In this document: piece by piece, positions 1 to 12,021 of the stretch
Layout of the letters: every line of letters starts with the position of its first letter
How positions within the stretch are numbered: the first letter of the stretch is position 1
NCBI RefSeq assembly: GCF_040869045.1
Contig: NC_090319.1
Location: 234,043,832-234,107,831 of the forward strand
Direction: 5' to 3'
DNA from: Eurosta solidaginis
Taxonomy: Eukaryota > Arthropoda > Insecta > Diptera > Tephritidae
DNA: 64,000 nt
The notes under the pieces: model-generated
Database searches by the model: none
What the model was told of the DNA's origin: nothing
Seen by the model: only the letters and a program-made list of their open reading frames with translations
Made by a program: the position numbers and the translations under genes

Positions 1-1990
1 TTTAAAATACTCAACACCTTTCTTTTGATACCCATATTGTACAAACAAATTCTAGGGTCACCCCTGGTCCACCTTTATGGCGATATCTCGAAACGGCGTC
101 CACCTATGGAACTAAGGATTACTCCCTTTTAAAATACTCATTAACACCTTTCTTTTGATACCCATATTGTACAAACAAATTCTAGGGTCACCCCGGGTCA
201 CCTTTATGGCGGTATCTCGAAACGGCGTCCACCTATGGAACTAAGGATTACTCCCTTTTAAAATACTCATTAACACCTTTCATTTGATACCCATATCGTA
301 CAAACGCATTCTAGAGTCAACCCTGATCCACCTTTATGGCTATATCCCTAAATGGCGTCCACCTATCGTACTATGGCCCACTCCCTCATAAAATACCCTT
401 TAACACCTTTCATTTGATACCCATATCGTACAAACGCATTCTAGAGTCACTCCTGGTCCACCTTTATGGCGATATCTCGAAAAGGCGACCACCTATACAA
501 CAACCACCACTCCCTTTTAAAACCCTCATTAATACCTTTAATTTGATACCCATATCGTACAAACACGTTCTAGAGTCACCCCTGGTCCACCTTTATGGCA
601 ATATTTCGAAACGGCGTCCACCTATAGAACTAAGGCCCACTCCCTTTTAAAATACTCATTAACACCATTCGTTTGATGCCCATATTGTACAAACAAATTC
701 TAGAGTCACCCCTGGTCCACCGTTGTGGCGATATCTCGAAACGGCGTCCACCTATGGAACTAGGGATTACTCCCTTTTAAAATACTCATTAACACCTTTC
801 ATTTGATACCCATATCGTACAAACGCATTCTAGGGTCACCCCTGGTCCACCTTTATGGCGATATATCGAAAAGGCGACCACCTATACAACTACCACCTCT
901 CCCTTTTAAAACCCTCATTAATACCTTTAATTTGATACCCATATCGTACAAACAAATTCTAGGGTCACACCTGGTCCACCTTTATGGCGATATCTCGAAA
1001 CGGTGTCCACCTCTGGAACTAAGCATCACTCCCTTTTAAAATACTCATTAACACCTTTCATTTGATACCCATATCGTACAAACGCATTCTAGAGTCACCC
1101 CTGGTCCACCTTTATGGCGATATCTCGAAAAGGCGACCACATATACAACTACCACCACTCCCTTTTAAAACCCTCCTTAATACCTTTAATTTGATACCCA
1201 TATCGTAAAAACAAATTCTAGGGTCACACCTGGTCCACCTTTATGGCGATATCTCGAAACGGCGTCCACCTGTGGAACTAAGCATCACTCGCTTTTAAAA
1301 TACTCATTAACACCTTTCTTTTGATACCCATATTGTACAAACAAATTCTAGGGTCACCCCTGGTCCACCTTTATGGCGATATCTCGAAACGGCGTCCACC
1401 TATGGAACTAAGGATTACTCCCTTTTAAAATACTCGTTAACACCTTTCTTTTGATACCCATATTGTACAAACAAATTCTAGGGTCACCCCTGGTCCACCT
1501 TTATGGCGGTATCTCAAAACGGCGTCCACCTATGGAACTAAGGATTACTCCCTTTTAAAATACTCATTAACACCTTTCATTTGATACCCATATCGTACAA
1601 ACGCATTCTAGAGTCAACCTGATCCACCTTTATGGCTATATCTCAAAAAGGCGACCACTTATACAACTACCACCACTCTCTTTTAAAACCCTCATTAATA
1701 CCTTTAATTTGATACCCATATCGTACAAACAAATTCTAGGGTCACACCTGGTCCACCTTTATGGCGATATCTCGAAACGGTGTCCACCTCTGGAACTAAG
1801 CATCACTCCCTTTTAAAATACTCATTAACACATTTCTTTTGATACCCATATCGTACAAACGCATTCTAGAGTCAACCCTGATCCACCTTTATGGCTATAT
1901 CCCTAAATGGCGTCCACCTATAGAGCTATGGCCCACTCCCTCATAAAATACTCTTTAATGCCTTTCATTTGATACACATGTCATACAAAC
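1..1990 (-). repeat. ~130-bp tandem satellite, DINE/Helitron-associated type
   Basis: About fifteen head-to-tail monomers of roughly 129-130 bp are visible. The landmark CTTTATGGCG recurs near 73, 202, 332 and 462, and each monomer carries TTTGATACCCATAT, ACAAAC, TTCTAG and ATATCTCGAAA. Two or three variants alternate, for example 'aacggcgtccacctatgg' against 'aaggcgaccacctatac', which suggests a higher-order pattern. The strand is given as minus because the terminal hairpin and the homologous plus-strand satellite at 61.3-63.9 kb imply that orientation. The array continues beyond the left edge of the window. Short open frames across it (336-650, 803-1039) are repeat artefacts. Assignment to a DINE/Helitron family is from memory of fly repeats. 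Confidence 0.85.
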
Positions 1991-2110
1991 ACATTCCAGG
2001 GATTCCCTCGGTTCATTTTCCTACATGGTTATTTTCCCTTATGTTGTCACCATAGCTCTCAACTGAGTATGTAATGTTCGGTTACACCCGAACTTAACCT
2101 TCCTTACTTG
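1991..2110 (-). mobile_element. Terminal segment of the DINE/Helitron-like element, with hairpin
   Basis: The last satellite monomer passes into unique sequence containing a perfect small hairpin at 2076-2093 (GTTCGG, loop, CCGAAC), followed by 'cttccttacttg'. I recognise this AAGTAAGGAAGG plus TTCGGGTGTAACCGAA block (minus strand) as a frequent fly repeat terminus. It closes the satellite on the right and suggests the satellite is the internal tandem portion of a Helitron-like element rather than a free satellite. The exact end of the element was not determined. Confidence 0.6.
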
Positions 2111-3347
2111 TTTTATTTTAAGACTGATAAATTCATGATTCAATTATTGCTCGACTGACAAATTTTTTAACAATTGCAGCGATTTTGCTCTCAAAGCGAA
2201 TTGACATCCGTTAAATGTCTTGTTTCTTTGCGATTTTTCGTAAAATATATATTAGTAACAGAAACAGAAATCAATCAGTTTACAAATGGCCGATAAGTAC
2301 TGAACTGCATAATTGTTTTATAACATTTTTTTTAAATTTTATGATGAATTTATTAACTATGCCATGATCTATTAGTCTGGCTGAACATAAGTTTTATGAA
2401 AAGTACGGACTTCATAAGAAACCTAAACCAATTCAAAATTCATCGTTCAACGTCAAAAACCAGAAAATCGATTCACGTAAAAATGTCATTAGTAAATAAT
2501 GGAGATGCCGTAACGAGATGTATTCACTGAGCATGTTAACTTATTCATTCCGTATGTTCGCAACCTTCGTATTTAAGAATTTGGCTAATCGGTTTATATT
2601 TGGAATATTATGGATATACTTATTTGATATATTCTGACATCGTAAGGTAGTATAAAATGAACGTGTTCCAAATATTCTGAATTAACGGTTTATCCAGAAC
2701 ACTTCCGGAATCACCGTTATCTAGTCCATGCAGACAGTCTCGAATAAATACAAAAACAATTTTTACTATTTGCCTTAAGAAATTTCCAATGGGACTATTT
2801 ATATAATTTTCCACCTTATACTAATCGATTAAAGCTTATCAATCTTCCAACTCTTGCTACTCGAAGGGAAATTCTTGGTGTAATATTTATGACAAAACAT
2901 TTAAATGGATCAATTTCAAGCCCATTCCTTCTGAACGAAGTGAACTTTTGTGTTCCCTATCGGACTTCGGAACACTACAAACCTCTTCTGCTGGAACAAT
3001 GTAGACCGAATTTCGAACTAAATGAACCTTTTTGCTGTTTATGCCAAGATTCTCACTCTCACATAAACACATTTGATAGCTCGGACTCCGTTTTATTAAT
3101 TAGTGTATAATACGTTTGCTTCTGTTCTTTTAAGTATTACCCTTGGCCGATGATATCTCTTCTGTAGCTGAGCAGTCTCAGATCCCGACGCTTGATAAAC
3201 CGCTGCCCATTAAAGACCCGGCAAAAACAAAAAAATACCTAACGGAAATGAAATTTCAGAATACAAAGGTGAATACTCCCTGTGTAGCAGGACCGCACAA
3301 AAGCTTAACTCTTAACTCAAAGTCAGGGCCGGAATATAAAGTTCTAA
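2111..3347. other. AT-rich spacer, no recognised gene
   Basis: Short open frames occur on both strands (for example 2889-3110 plus, 2620-2814 minus, 3143-3355 plus), but they overlap one another, are under 75 codons and match no family I know. The 3143-3355 frame encodes a hydrophilic peptide directly before the LINE fragment; it could be a decayed remnant of an older element. No tRNA, rRNA or convincing repeat is seen. Confidence 0.5.
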
Positions 3348-4005
3348 GACTATAAAAGCGTGCAGTTACTGGCATATGCTTATGACATTGATATCATCGG
3401 CCTAAATACCCGCGCTGTTAGCTCTGCTTACTCCAAACTGGAAAAAGAAGCGGTAAAGATGGGTTTGATGGTGAATGAGGACAAAACGAAGTACCTGATG
3501 TCATCGAGCAAAGAGTCAGCGCATATGCGCCTTGGTAACTAAGCTACTGTTGGCAGCCATAATTTCGAAATAGTAAAAGACTTCGTTTATTTGGGAACCA
3601 GCATCAACACTAGCAACAACATCAGCACTGAAATCCAGCGAAGAATCAATCTTGCCAATAAATGCTACTTTGGACTAGGTAGGCAAATGCAACGTAAAGT
3701 CCTCTCTCGGCAAACGAAAATCATACTCTACAAGTCACTTATCGTACCCGTCCTGCTATATGGGGCAGAAGAATGGACCATGACAACAGCAGATGAAGCG
3801 GCTTTGGGAGTGTTCGAGAGAAAAGTTCTTCGAAAGATTTATGGACTTCTACGCGTTGGCGATGGCGAGTACCGAAGATTTAATGATGAGCTGTGCGAGC
3901 TATACGCAGACATCAACATAGTCCAGCGAATTAAAACGCAGCGGCTGCGCTGGCTAGGCCGTTTGGACGGTTAAGCGCCAATTAAGTAAGTAAGTAAATA
4001 AGACA
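3348..4005 (+). pseudogene. LINE fragment: reverse transcriptase C-terminal half, internally deleted
   Basis: The plus strand encodes LLAYAYDIDIIGLN (normally YADD, here YAYD), then KMGLMVNEDKTKYL, a stop at 3541, then ILYKSLIVPVLLYGAE, VFERKVLRKIYG and IKTQRLRWLG. This is the palm and thumb of a non-LTR reverse transcriptase of the type widespread in insects. After 'ctggctaggcc' the sequence jumps to the 3' end 'gttaagcgccaattaag', ending in an (AAGT)n tail. The copy at 8371-9283 shows about 170 bp between these points, so this copy has an internal deletion. It is 5'-truncated at about 3348. The stop, lost catalytic aspartate and deletion make it inactive. No clear target-site duplication was found. 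Confidence 0.85.
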
Positions 4006-5721
4006 ATAAGCAATTTTCTTTTATTTTTTTGTCAGTTCATTGCGACTGCTGAGTAAAGTATCACCCCATGTCGGCTGCCTGTTCAAAATATTTTTCAAAC
4101 ATTTCCCATTTCAGGATTTGTCACAAAAACGCCGTATATTAGAATTAGTTTGAAGAAAGCCTCATCTCAGATTGCTTTTCATTAACTCCCTCTTTTATGC
4201 CAAAATGCATGGAACTTATGCTCATATAGGGGATTTTTGAAACAAATTTTGAGATAGTGTATTTTTGAATAAAATTCTAACGTACAGCATTCTTCAAACA
4301 AATTCTGAAAGAATGACCAAACCAACATAACTCTTTATCTATTCACGAAATATTTAGTAGAAAATGCATTATTTCCCCTAAAACCTGTTGGCATTTACAA
4401 ATTTATTATCACTATAATATACTACTAAAGGTACTTTTCTACTAAAATTTTCGCTGAAGGGGATTGAATTATACCCTGTTTTCCTTACTTCGTAAAAGCA
4501 ACCCGTCCAGATTTTTCAATTTGGGAGTGTGAAGGCTCTGTCATTATTGGAGAACAAATCTCTAGTAATTGAATCATGTGAAAAAATGTGAGCATATGAA
4601 GAAAAATCAGATTTTCAATGAGAAGTACCTATAGTTTGAACAAGTATGAAATTCAAAGGTAGTCTAAAAAGATCAAGATTTTTGATTGAAAAATGATGTT
4701 ACATCTTTGGTCACCGAAGAGATTTAATTCAAAAATGATTCCGAAACGTGACTGAAAAATTGTGATCATAAAAAGTAAATAAATTTTATTATATTCTTAG
4801 CACATTTTTATAAAATCTTAAAATTTATTCATCATTAATGATTTCAGAAAGTAATCGAAAAATAATTGTCAGCTTTTGATCAATAAAAGTTATCATATTT
4901 TATTATTTATTTGTTCAATCGTATGAAAACTTAATATTTAGTAGCAAGGAGTAATGAAATTATATTGATATGGCGGAAAGTTCAAAAAGCAATGATCCCA
5001 ATGCAGTGTGGGTTGTTTTCAAAGTTGTTATTTGTTCTCTTCTGATAGGTCTAAATGAATAAACTATAATGTATACGACATAAAGCCTTATTTTAATTGA
5101 TCCGAAATCTTCAGTATTAATTTGTTAAGGCCTCATGTAACAAGCCTTTTAGGCTAAGTGGAATAAGCCTTACATTTTTTGGCGGGTGTTTATAAATATA
5201 TCTTGTGAGTATGCGTACATACATATATATATACATATATGTATAGTATATAAGTTTGTACATATATCTAGTTTTTTTTTACAAAGAAAAGCAAATATAT
5301 ATGGTACCCTATTTCGTTTTATTTATTATTGAAACGAAACCAAAAAAGCACACATGTGTGTTATATCCTATTTATGTTGGTAAGCATTGTATTGTAAAAA
5401 ATATCTTTTATGTTTAATTTTAAAATATCTTGTAGGTGCAATTTTCACACCTTTTCGTATCGGTTAACATGCGAAATTATCAAAATGTTTAGTTTATTGA
5501 ATGCCATTCTCGCACATATTAACCATGCAAACATTATACCGGCTAGAAATACGTATAGGTAAATACTTGGTTACACTCATTTATAGAATAGTTAAAACAG
5601 TGGCGTATCAATGGGCCATCATGCCCCGAACGCTTATTACAAAGTGGCGAAAAATGTTCAGCAAAACAAAAAAACCGCTGGCAAATTGAATCATATTTAT
5701 AAAAATGATTTCTTGAGTATA
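4006..5721. other. AT-rich non-coding stretch
   Basis: No coding region, RNA gene or recognised mobile element was found. A TA/CATA-rich microsatellite lies near 5215-5255. The overlapping frames 5501-5689 (plus) and 5543-5857 (minus) lack any family signature, and the latter runs into the terminal repeat of the next element. Confidence 0.5.
5215..5255. repeat. TA/CA-rich microsatellite
   Basis: Imperfect run of ACATA and TATA units, about 40 bp long. Confidence 0.6.
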
Positions 5722-7328
5722 CACTGAAAGAAATTGTGCTAGTAAAATCAACAAATCGGTTCTGTTGTTCTTGACTTAACGGAGATTCGGTGAAATTGAT
5801 CGAATTACGGTTAATTCGACCAAGTTCTTTGTCAAACGAGCAAATTAGTTTAGTCATTTCAACAGAAAAGAAATTGTCGCTCTTAAGTTAAAAAAATTCT
5901 GTAAAATTGACAGATTCCTGGTCAATCTAACTGATTTTTCTGTTAATACAACTGATATCACTGGCCATTTCAACAGCGATCAACAATCAATACATGAGCA
6001 AATTTCAAAGAGAATTTTACGCTCACTGCGCTCTCTACTTTTTGCCACTTGTTTAAAAAAAAATACCAAAATAAGAAAACCACCAAATCGAAAAAACACA
6101 AAATGGGAAAACAACAAAAAACTAGTTTTTCAGTTATCAATACAAAACGAAAAACCCTTTTTTGAATTTACTGTGCAATAAATTATGCGATACCGGGACA
6201 CCTATTTATCGGGTACAATTTTGCAACTTATCCTCCAAGCGAAATGCAAAACTGCGCCCTCTTGTTGCAAAAGTTTTTGTTTGAACGAATGGGATTTTTC
6301 CAAAGTTAGTAACATTTTGTTCAAGTTTTTACGAATTTGCAATCACGCGAACGAATTTAATAAGATAATAAAAAACGTCCTTTTTTAATGTTGATGTTTC
6401 CGACAACATAAAAGTTTGAGTTGTTTTGGAATCGTTTCAACTTAAGTGTTACGAAAATTAAACTTGCCGAATCACATTTAAAGTTACTCCAGTGGTGAAT
6501 TACCTTCTAGCGACTTGATTCTTTACTTTTCTATAACTTACAAGTTCTCTATTTAAAATGTTATGTCAAACATTTATACAAGTTTTGTTCGAAACAATCA
6601 AGTGTGGCAACTACATGCGAGAGAAGAAATTGAGAATGAGCTGAGCTGCAACCGAAAGAATTGAGAATCAGTTTTGTGACTACTATTTTCATTTCTATTT
6701 GCAAAGCGAAGTTCAAACTACAAATTAAATAAATTATAAAATATAAAATTTGGTGAAAGTGCGTTTAATATAACAAAATAATAAAGTGTATAATGTTTAA
6801 TGTGTGCCAGCATATTTGATGTAAGCCCAATTGACGTTCGGTTAGTAATTTTAGTAATTTAAAAATAAGGTTTTTCAATTAGAAGAAAATTTTTTTAAGC
6901 GGGGTCGCCCCTCGGCAGTGTTTGGCAAGCGCTCCGAGTGTATTTCAGTCATGAAAAGCTCTCAGTGAAAACTCGTCTGCCTCGCAGATGCCGTTCGGAG
7001 TCGGCATAAAACATGTAGGTCCCGTCCGACCAATTTGTAGGGAAAATCAAGAGGAGTACGAAGCAAATTGGAAGAGAAGCTCGGCCTTAGATCTCTTCGG
7101 AGGTTATCGCGCCTCACATTTATTTATTTATATGGCAACTTAGGTACTTTCGTACAAAGCTATCGCAACAACTTTTTTTTGTTCATTTGACTACTAAAAC
7201 AGTCAATTACGAATCAACGATTTGTGCGCAGTTGATTCAAAATATTGTTTCGATGGATAAAAATTAACAAACATATCGGTTGAATTGACCCGATTTCGGG
7301 TGATTTTACCAGTCTTTTTCTTTCAGTG
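5722..7328. mobile_element. Non-autonomous DNA transposon with CACTGAAAGAAA terminal inverted repeats
   Basis: The left end begins CACTGAAAGAAATTGTGCT and continues with 'agtaaaatcaac'. The right end reads GGTGATTTTACC and finishes CTTTCAGTG, so its complement begins CACTGAAAGAAA and continues into GTAAAATCA. The outer ~12 bp match perfectly, and a longer imperfect repeat rich in 'gattttac' and 'aattgacc' motifs continues inward on both sides. ATA flanks both ends and may be a 3-bp target duplication, though other frames of the flanks are possible. The ~1.6-kb interior shows no transposase; a 67-codon frame at 6185-6388 is unassigned. A SINE fragment is nested at about 6860-7133. The superfamily is not determined. 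Confidence 0.65.
6860..7133 (+). mobile_element. SINE body, 5'-truncated
   Basis: This segment is nearly identical to the body of the full SINE at 31738-32095, including 'gcggggtcgcccctcgg', 'gccgttcggagtcggcat', 'gaagctcggccttag' and 'ggaggttatcgcgcc'. It ends in an (ATTT)n tail. The tRNA-like head is absent, so the copy is 5'-truncated. It lies inside the inverted-repeat element at 5722-7328 and is therefore younger than that element. Confidence 0.9.
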
Positions 7329-8044
7329 ATATGTATATTTACCCCTTTATTCATCAAAAATTAAATACATACAGAGGTTTTTACTATAGTTCTTATAATA
7401 GAAAATTTGAATGTGTATGTCGTTTTAAAAAGGGATTAAAACTTAGTGCCTTTATAATATTACAAACTGATCAGAAAATCACCTCATATCGGCCGCTAAT
7501 TTAAAAAAAGCCTATCTCAGTTCAAAAGCGCCCTTTTACAGATCCTTAAAATTGAGCATTTTTAAACTTCATGGGTATGACATTTCCAACTAAACTATTG
7601 AAGCACGAAGGAAGGTGTATAGCCATTTCGAAGTTTTTCTGACGGCTGATAATAAAGTCCTATACAGATTTATCGTATCATCAAAAATTTTACAGGCTCG
7701 CAAAGTACAGTTTTCATGAATTTTGCTTTTATCTGTAGATCTGTAGAAACTTTACTATCCACGCGTCGATGAAAATCGGGCTCGATAAAATTTTTAAATG
7801 GCTCACATTTTATTGTAAAAAGATGTAAGCAAAATTTTAATTTTTTCGAAAAAATTAATTAATGTTTTGTCATTTAAGATAGTTGAATTCACGGACTTTC
7901 TAGGGTACTGAAATAGTTATCCCAATTTGAAAGGTTGAGGCACAAACATCAATTATAAGGTCAACATATTGTTAAAAAATATATTTCTATTATTTTGAAA
8001 AATTTGCTTAATTTTTCTTTTAATTATTTTTTCATTTAAATATA
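7329..8044. other. AT-rich spacer
   Basis: No open frame, RNA gene or recognisable repeat of note was found between the inverted-repeat element and the LINE 3' end. Confidence 0.5.
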
Positions 8045-8370
8045 ACTTTCATAGTAGGTTAGGTTACGTTGAACTGGCTGGTCCATGAGGAACTCACATA
8101 GACTAGATCTGACAGCTGTATCACTCCTAATAGCTCGAGTCTTAGCCATCCTATATCTGCTATCACTGACCAAGCCTAATTTAAAGGCATGTGACGCCAG
8201 AAGGCAGTTTCCAATCAGCATACCCGTCATGAGTCTACAGTCCTCTCTTTTTAATGATAGAAGCAACTTTGTTAGTCTAAGGTTGTAAGACCTACACATA
8301 ATCTTCGACACTTTACAGCCCCGCGCTTGAACCCACGTCATTCCCGCTTGGTCGATCATGTGCACCTCTC

Positions 8371-9283
8371 TTACTTACTTACTTAATTGGCGCTTAACCG
8401 TCTAAACGGTTATGGCCGTCCAACAAGGCGCGCCAGTCGCTCCTTCGCTCCGCCAACCGGCGCCAATTGGTCACACCAAGGGAGTTTAAGTCGTTTTCCA
8501 CCTGGTCCTTCTAACGGAGTGGGGGCCGCCCTCTACCTCTGCTTCCATAGGCGGGTTCCGATAGAAACACTTTCTTGGCCGGAGCATCATCTTTCATTCG
8601 CATAACATGGCCTAGCCAGCGCAGCCGCTGCGTTTTAATTCGCTGGACTATGTTGATGTCTGCGTATAGCTCGTACAGCTTATCATTAAATCTTCTTCGG
8701 TACTCGCCATCGCCAACGCGTAGAGGTCCATAAATCTTTCGAAGAACTTTTCTCTCGAACACTCCCAAAGCCGCTTCATCTGCTGTTGTCATGGTCCATG
8801 CTTCTGCCCCATATAGCAGGACGGGTACGATAAGTGACTTGTAGAGTATGATTTTCGTTCGCCGAGAGAGGACTTTACTTTTCAATTGCCTACCTAGTCC
8901 AAAGTAGCATTTATTGGCAAGATTGGTTCTTCGCTGGATTTCAGTGCTGGAGTTTGTTGCTAGTGTTGATGCTGGTTTCCAAATAAACGAAGTCTTTTAC
9001 TATTTCGAAATTATGGCTGCCAACAGTAGCATGGTTGCCAAGGCGCATATGCGCTGACTCTTTGCTCGATGACAGCAGGTACTTCGTTTTGTCCTCATTC
9101 ACCATCAAACCCATCTTTACCGCTTCTTTTTCCAGCTTGGAGTAAGCAGAACTAACAGCGCGGGTGTTTAGGCCGATGATATCAATGTCATCAGCATATG
9201 CCAGTAATTGCACGCTTTTATAGTATATTGTTCCAGTGCGGTTAAGTTCTGCAGCTAGTATAATTTTCTCCAGCATTAAATTT
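8371..9283 (-). mobile_element. Nested, 5'-truncated LINE (same family as 3348-4005) with 10-bp target duplication
   Basis: The minus strand encodes QLLAYADDIDIIGLN, ILYKSLIVPVLLYGAE, VFERKVLRKIYGP, IKTQRLRWLGHVMRMKD and a GRGRP segment, the C-terminal part of a non-LTR reverse transcriptase. The 3' end, at the low coordinate, carries an (AAGT)n-type tail. TGCACCTCTC occurs at 8361-8370 and again at 9284-9293, a clean target-site duplication proving insertion into the RNase H region of LINE copy A. One frame break near 8885-8941 separates the two open segments. The YADD box is intact here, unlike the 3.4-kb copy. Confidence 0.93.
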
Positions 9284-9293
9284 TGCACCTCTC

Positions 9294-10018
9294 GCCCTCG
9301 TTTAATCTCGCCCAGTATAATTGGGACGTCCACGGAGCAATTTTCAAGGGATGCGCCCTTTTTAGCTAGTTCGTCTGCTTTTTCATTCCTATCTATTCCC
9401 ATATGCCCTGGGACCCAATACCGATTTGTGCTTCTCCCTGTCCCGGTTCTCTCCAGAGACTGCTTACATTCTAACACGAATTTAGATGCTGTGCTTTGCG
9501 AGATTATTGCCTGAATTGCTGGTTGGCTGTCAATATAAAAGTTAAAAAAGTTGCAGCTTAAGCTATTCTCTTCCAGGGTTTCTACTGCTTTGGTTATGAC
9601 TAATATTTCCGCTTGGAAAAGGCTACAGTAATCCGGCAGCCTGTAAAGATCTGCTTATTTCCTGATCAGCACAGCATACCACAGACCCTACTCCCTCCAC
9701 TACTTTGGAACCATCTGTGTACACATGAATCGCCTCCTCCGCCATTTGCGCATCCTTGCGCCAACCGTCCACCTCTATTGTGGCCTTTCGATTTCCCTCG
9801 AAGCGCAGATAGGGAATGAGGTAGTCTGTTCGTCTTGTGATTGATGACGCTATACTACTATGGCAATATGTTCGGCGCTCAAGCCGCCCCAAGGCATCGA
9901 GCCTGGTTGCAGTCATTAATGTTATGTTCTGTGCTACCAGGTCTACAGGTGGAATGTGCAGAATGGCATATATTGCAGTCGTCGGGGTGGTTTTCAGGGC
10001 TCCCGTAATGCTAAGCAT
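9294..10018 (-). pseudogene. RNase H domain of LINE copy A, interrupted
   Basis: The frame at 9623-10018 includes AIHVYTDGSKVVEG, the first RNase H catalytic aspartate motif (YTDGSK). The lower frame includes YWVPGHMGIDRNEKADELAK, the C-terminal histidine/aspartate motif (GHxGxxxNExAD). They lie in different frames, and the domain is cut by the nested LINE at 9283; its remainder, including SYNLRLTKLLLSLK and LASHAFKLGLVSDS, resumes at 8085-8360. RNase H would remove template RNA during target-primed reverse transcription. This copy cannot encode a complete enzyme. Confidence 0.85.
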
Positions 10019-10040
10019 CGATAGTCTGCATACCCCCTAT

Positions 10041-10077
10041 CCCCCCCCCCCCCCCCCCCCCCCCCCCTTGTACCTCT
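10041..10077. repeat. 37-bp poly-C tract at a deletion junction
   Basis: An uninterrupted run of C stands where LINE copy B has about 300 bp of coding sequence (about 18580-18880). The flanking LINE sequence resumes directly after the run with 'ttgtacctctttg'. It may be a real homopolymer expansion or an assembly artefact. Confidence 0.9.
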
Positions 10078-10850
10078 TTGTAAAAAAGACCATATCCGTC
10101 TTCTCGGCATTGACTTTCAACCAGACATTAGATTCCCAGGTATGAATATCCCGAAGCGCCCGATCCATCAAAGAACTAATCGTTGGAAGGCACTTTCCAC
10201 TTATGACAATTGCAACGTCATCTGCGTAAACCGTAAATTTTACGGGTCCCTCATCGAATCGCCTGAGCAGTTGGTTGATGACCAGCGTTCACAGCAGAGG
10301 TGATAGCACCCCTCCCTACGGCGTGCCCCTGTTCTCTGATTTCGTGCCCTCGTACAATCCCCATTGTGATGTAATCTTCCTGCAATTTAACATGCAGCCG
10401 ATCCATCTGATTAAGGAGGGATGTACTTTAATGTAATTAAGACCATCCATAATCGCCCATTTAGAAACATTATTGAGAGCCCCGGCAATGTCCAAGAAGA
10501 CTCCTAGAGCATACTCCTTATATTCCAGGGATTTCTCTATGCTAATTACCACCCTATGCAATGCGGTGTCTACCGACTTGCCTTTGGTGTACGCATGCTG
10601 TGTTGTGGAAAGCAGCTTTTCATCCACGTTGGACTTTATGTACACATCTATCAGCCTCTCAGAAATAATGTTAAGCTAATGGGTCTATAGTCTTTGGGAT
10701 ACACGTGAGCGATCTTCCCCGCATTTAGTAGGAAAGCTACACGAGCAGTTCTCCAAAAGTGCGGTCCACGATTCAGCCTTATGCACCCATCGAATATTAT
10801 TTTAAGCCATTCCACGACCACCATACCTGAAACTTGTAGCATGGCCGGGA
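10078..10850 (-). pseudogene. Reverse transcriptase domain of LINE copy A
   Basis: Minus-strand fragments give KDYRPISLT at about 10670, LGVFLDIAGALNNVSKWAI (motif A) within 10316-10645, a GTP-stop-GGVLSPLL segment (motif B) near 10310, and VYADDVAI (catalytic motif C) at 10209-10233. The TAG in motif B and several frame breaks inactivate it. Sequence order and spacing match copy B except for the poly-C deletion. Confidence 0.85.
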
Positions 10851-11890
10851 ATATACCGTCTGGGCCCGGCGTTTTAAACTTAAAAACCTTTTAACTGCTC
10901 ATTCTATCTTGGTATCGGTCAACAAGCCCGGCACTACCCGCTCCATGATCGAAGTGTAAGTGATATCTGCTGGCTCTTCCAAACCGTCTTCCGATGCGAA
11001 GTGTGTGTCGAGAAGCACCTCAAGGGATTCCTCACTATTTCGTGACCATACCCCTTTCTCTTTCTTTATTAGTCCCTGGACTATGTTTCCCCTTGCTAAG
11101 ACTTGCCTCAACCGTGCTGTTTCGCTGGAGCACTCTATGTCCGTACAGAAACTTTTCCATGAGATTCTGTTCGCCCTGGAAAATTCGCGCTTGTAGATCC
11201 CTGTACTCGTCCCGACACGCTTCGCTTTCCGCGGTCTTTGCGAGCTTAAACATTTCCTTTACCTGTCTTCTTAGAAGACTCAGCTCATTGCCCCATCATG
11301 GCGGCTTTGCTTTTCCTCTGAATCTTCTTAGAGAGCAAGCTTTGTTATACGCAGTCATAAGCGTCCTTGTTAGGAATTAATTCGCCTCCCTCAGTTCCCC
11401 TACATTGGCAACCTCTTTGGGTTGTCCCAGTTTTTTTTTCTACCTGTTTCTGGAATTTAGTCCAGTTCGTTGACCTAGGGTTTCTAAAGGTTCCTCCCTT
11501 CTCTACCCTCTTTAGGGGGATGAGGAAGCTGATATACGCATGGTCGGAGAAGGATGGTCTATCAAGAACCGTCCAAACATGCCTTGATATATCACGCTCG
11601 GAGCTGAATGTAATATCCAGAACTGTTGGCTATCTGCAAATTGGTTTGCAGGATGTAACAAAATAGGGATTCGCCTCTCTCGTTCGTATCTGCTCCTCCC
11701 CACGCATTGTGGTGCGCATATGCATCTGCGCCTATGACCAACCGCCGTTTGCGCCCTTCCTCCTGTACTAGCTTTTTGCACTCCATCGGTGGAACCTCCG
11801 CAGCATGGGCCATGTAGCAGGACGCCAGGATAAATGTCTGCTTATTCTTTTGCTCAACGGCCACCGGTACGAGGTTCTCAGTGGTGTTGG
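10851..11890 (-). pseudogene. AP endonuclease and linker of LINE copy A, N-terminally deleted
   Basis: The frame at 11592-11864 includes QTFILASCYMAHAAEVPP and LVIGADAYAHHNAWGGAD, an AP-endonuclease core in which the usual DxNAHH reads DAYAHH. Downstream frames (11035-11253, 10899-11111) match the endonuclease-RT linker of copy B. About 200 bp encoding the endonuclease N-terminus in copy B (about 20700-20900) is missing here, with the short repeat 'gtgttggagg'/'ggtgt' at the join. Confidence 0.8.
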
Positions 11891-12021
11891 AGGATTATCT
11901 GTAGGACCCGCAGCACCATTGGGCTGTTTGTCCCCCTCCAGCACCTTCGTCGTGACGTCGTCGTCCTCCCCTTGCCCTTTTGGTTTGGAGTATTCGAGGC
12001 CCCCTTGTTGTGCCGGGTGTT

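Noticed and set aside
336..1039. Short proteins from the left satellite (ISYKRILESLLVHLYGDISKRR type)
   Set aside because: They are translations of 130-bp monomers and recur with the repeat; no independent support.
3143..3355. 70-codon plus-strand frame as a small gene
   Set aside because: No recognisable family, no supporting context, and it abuts a truncated LINE; kept only as a note in the spacer entry.
5501..5857. Overlapping frames on both strands as host genes
   Set aside because: Short, opposed, without family motifs, and the minus frame enters a transposon terminal repeat.
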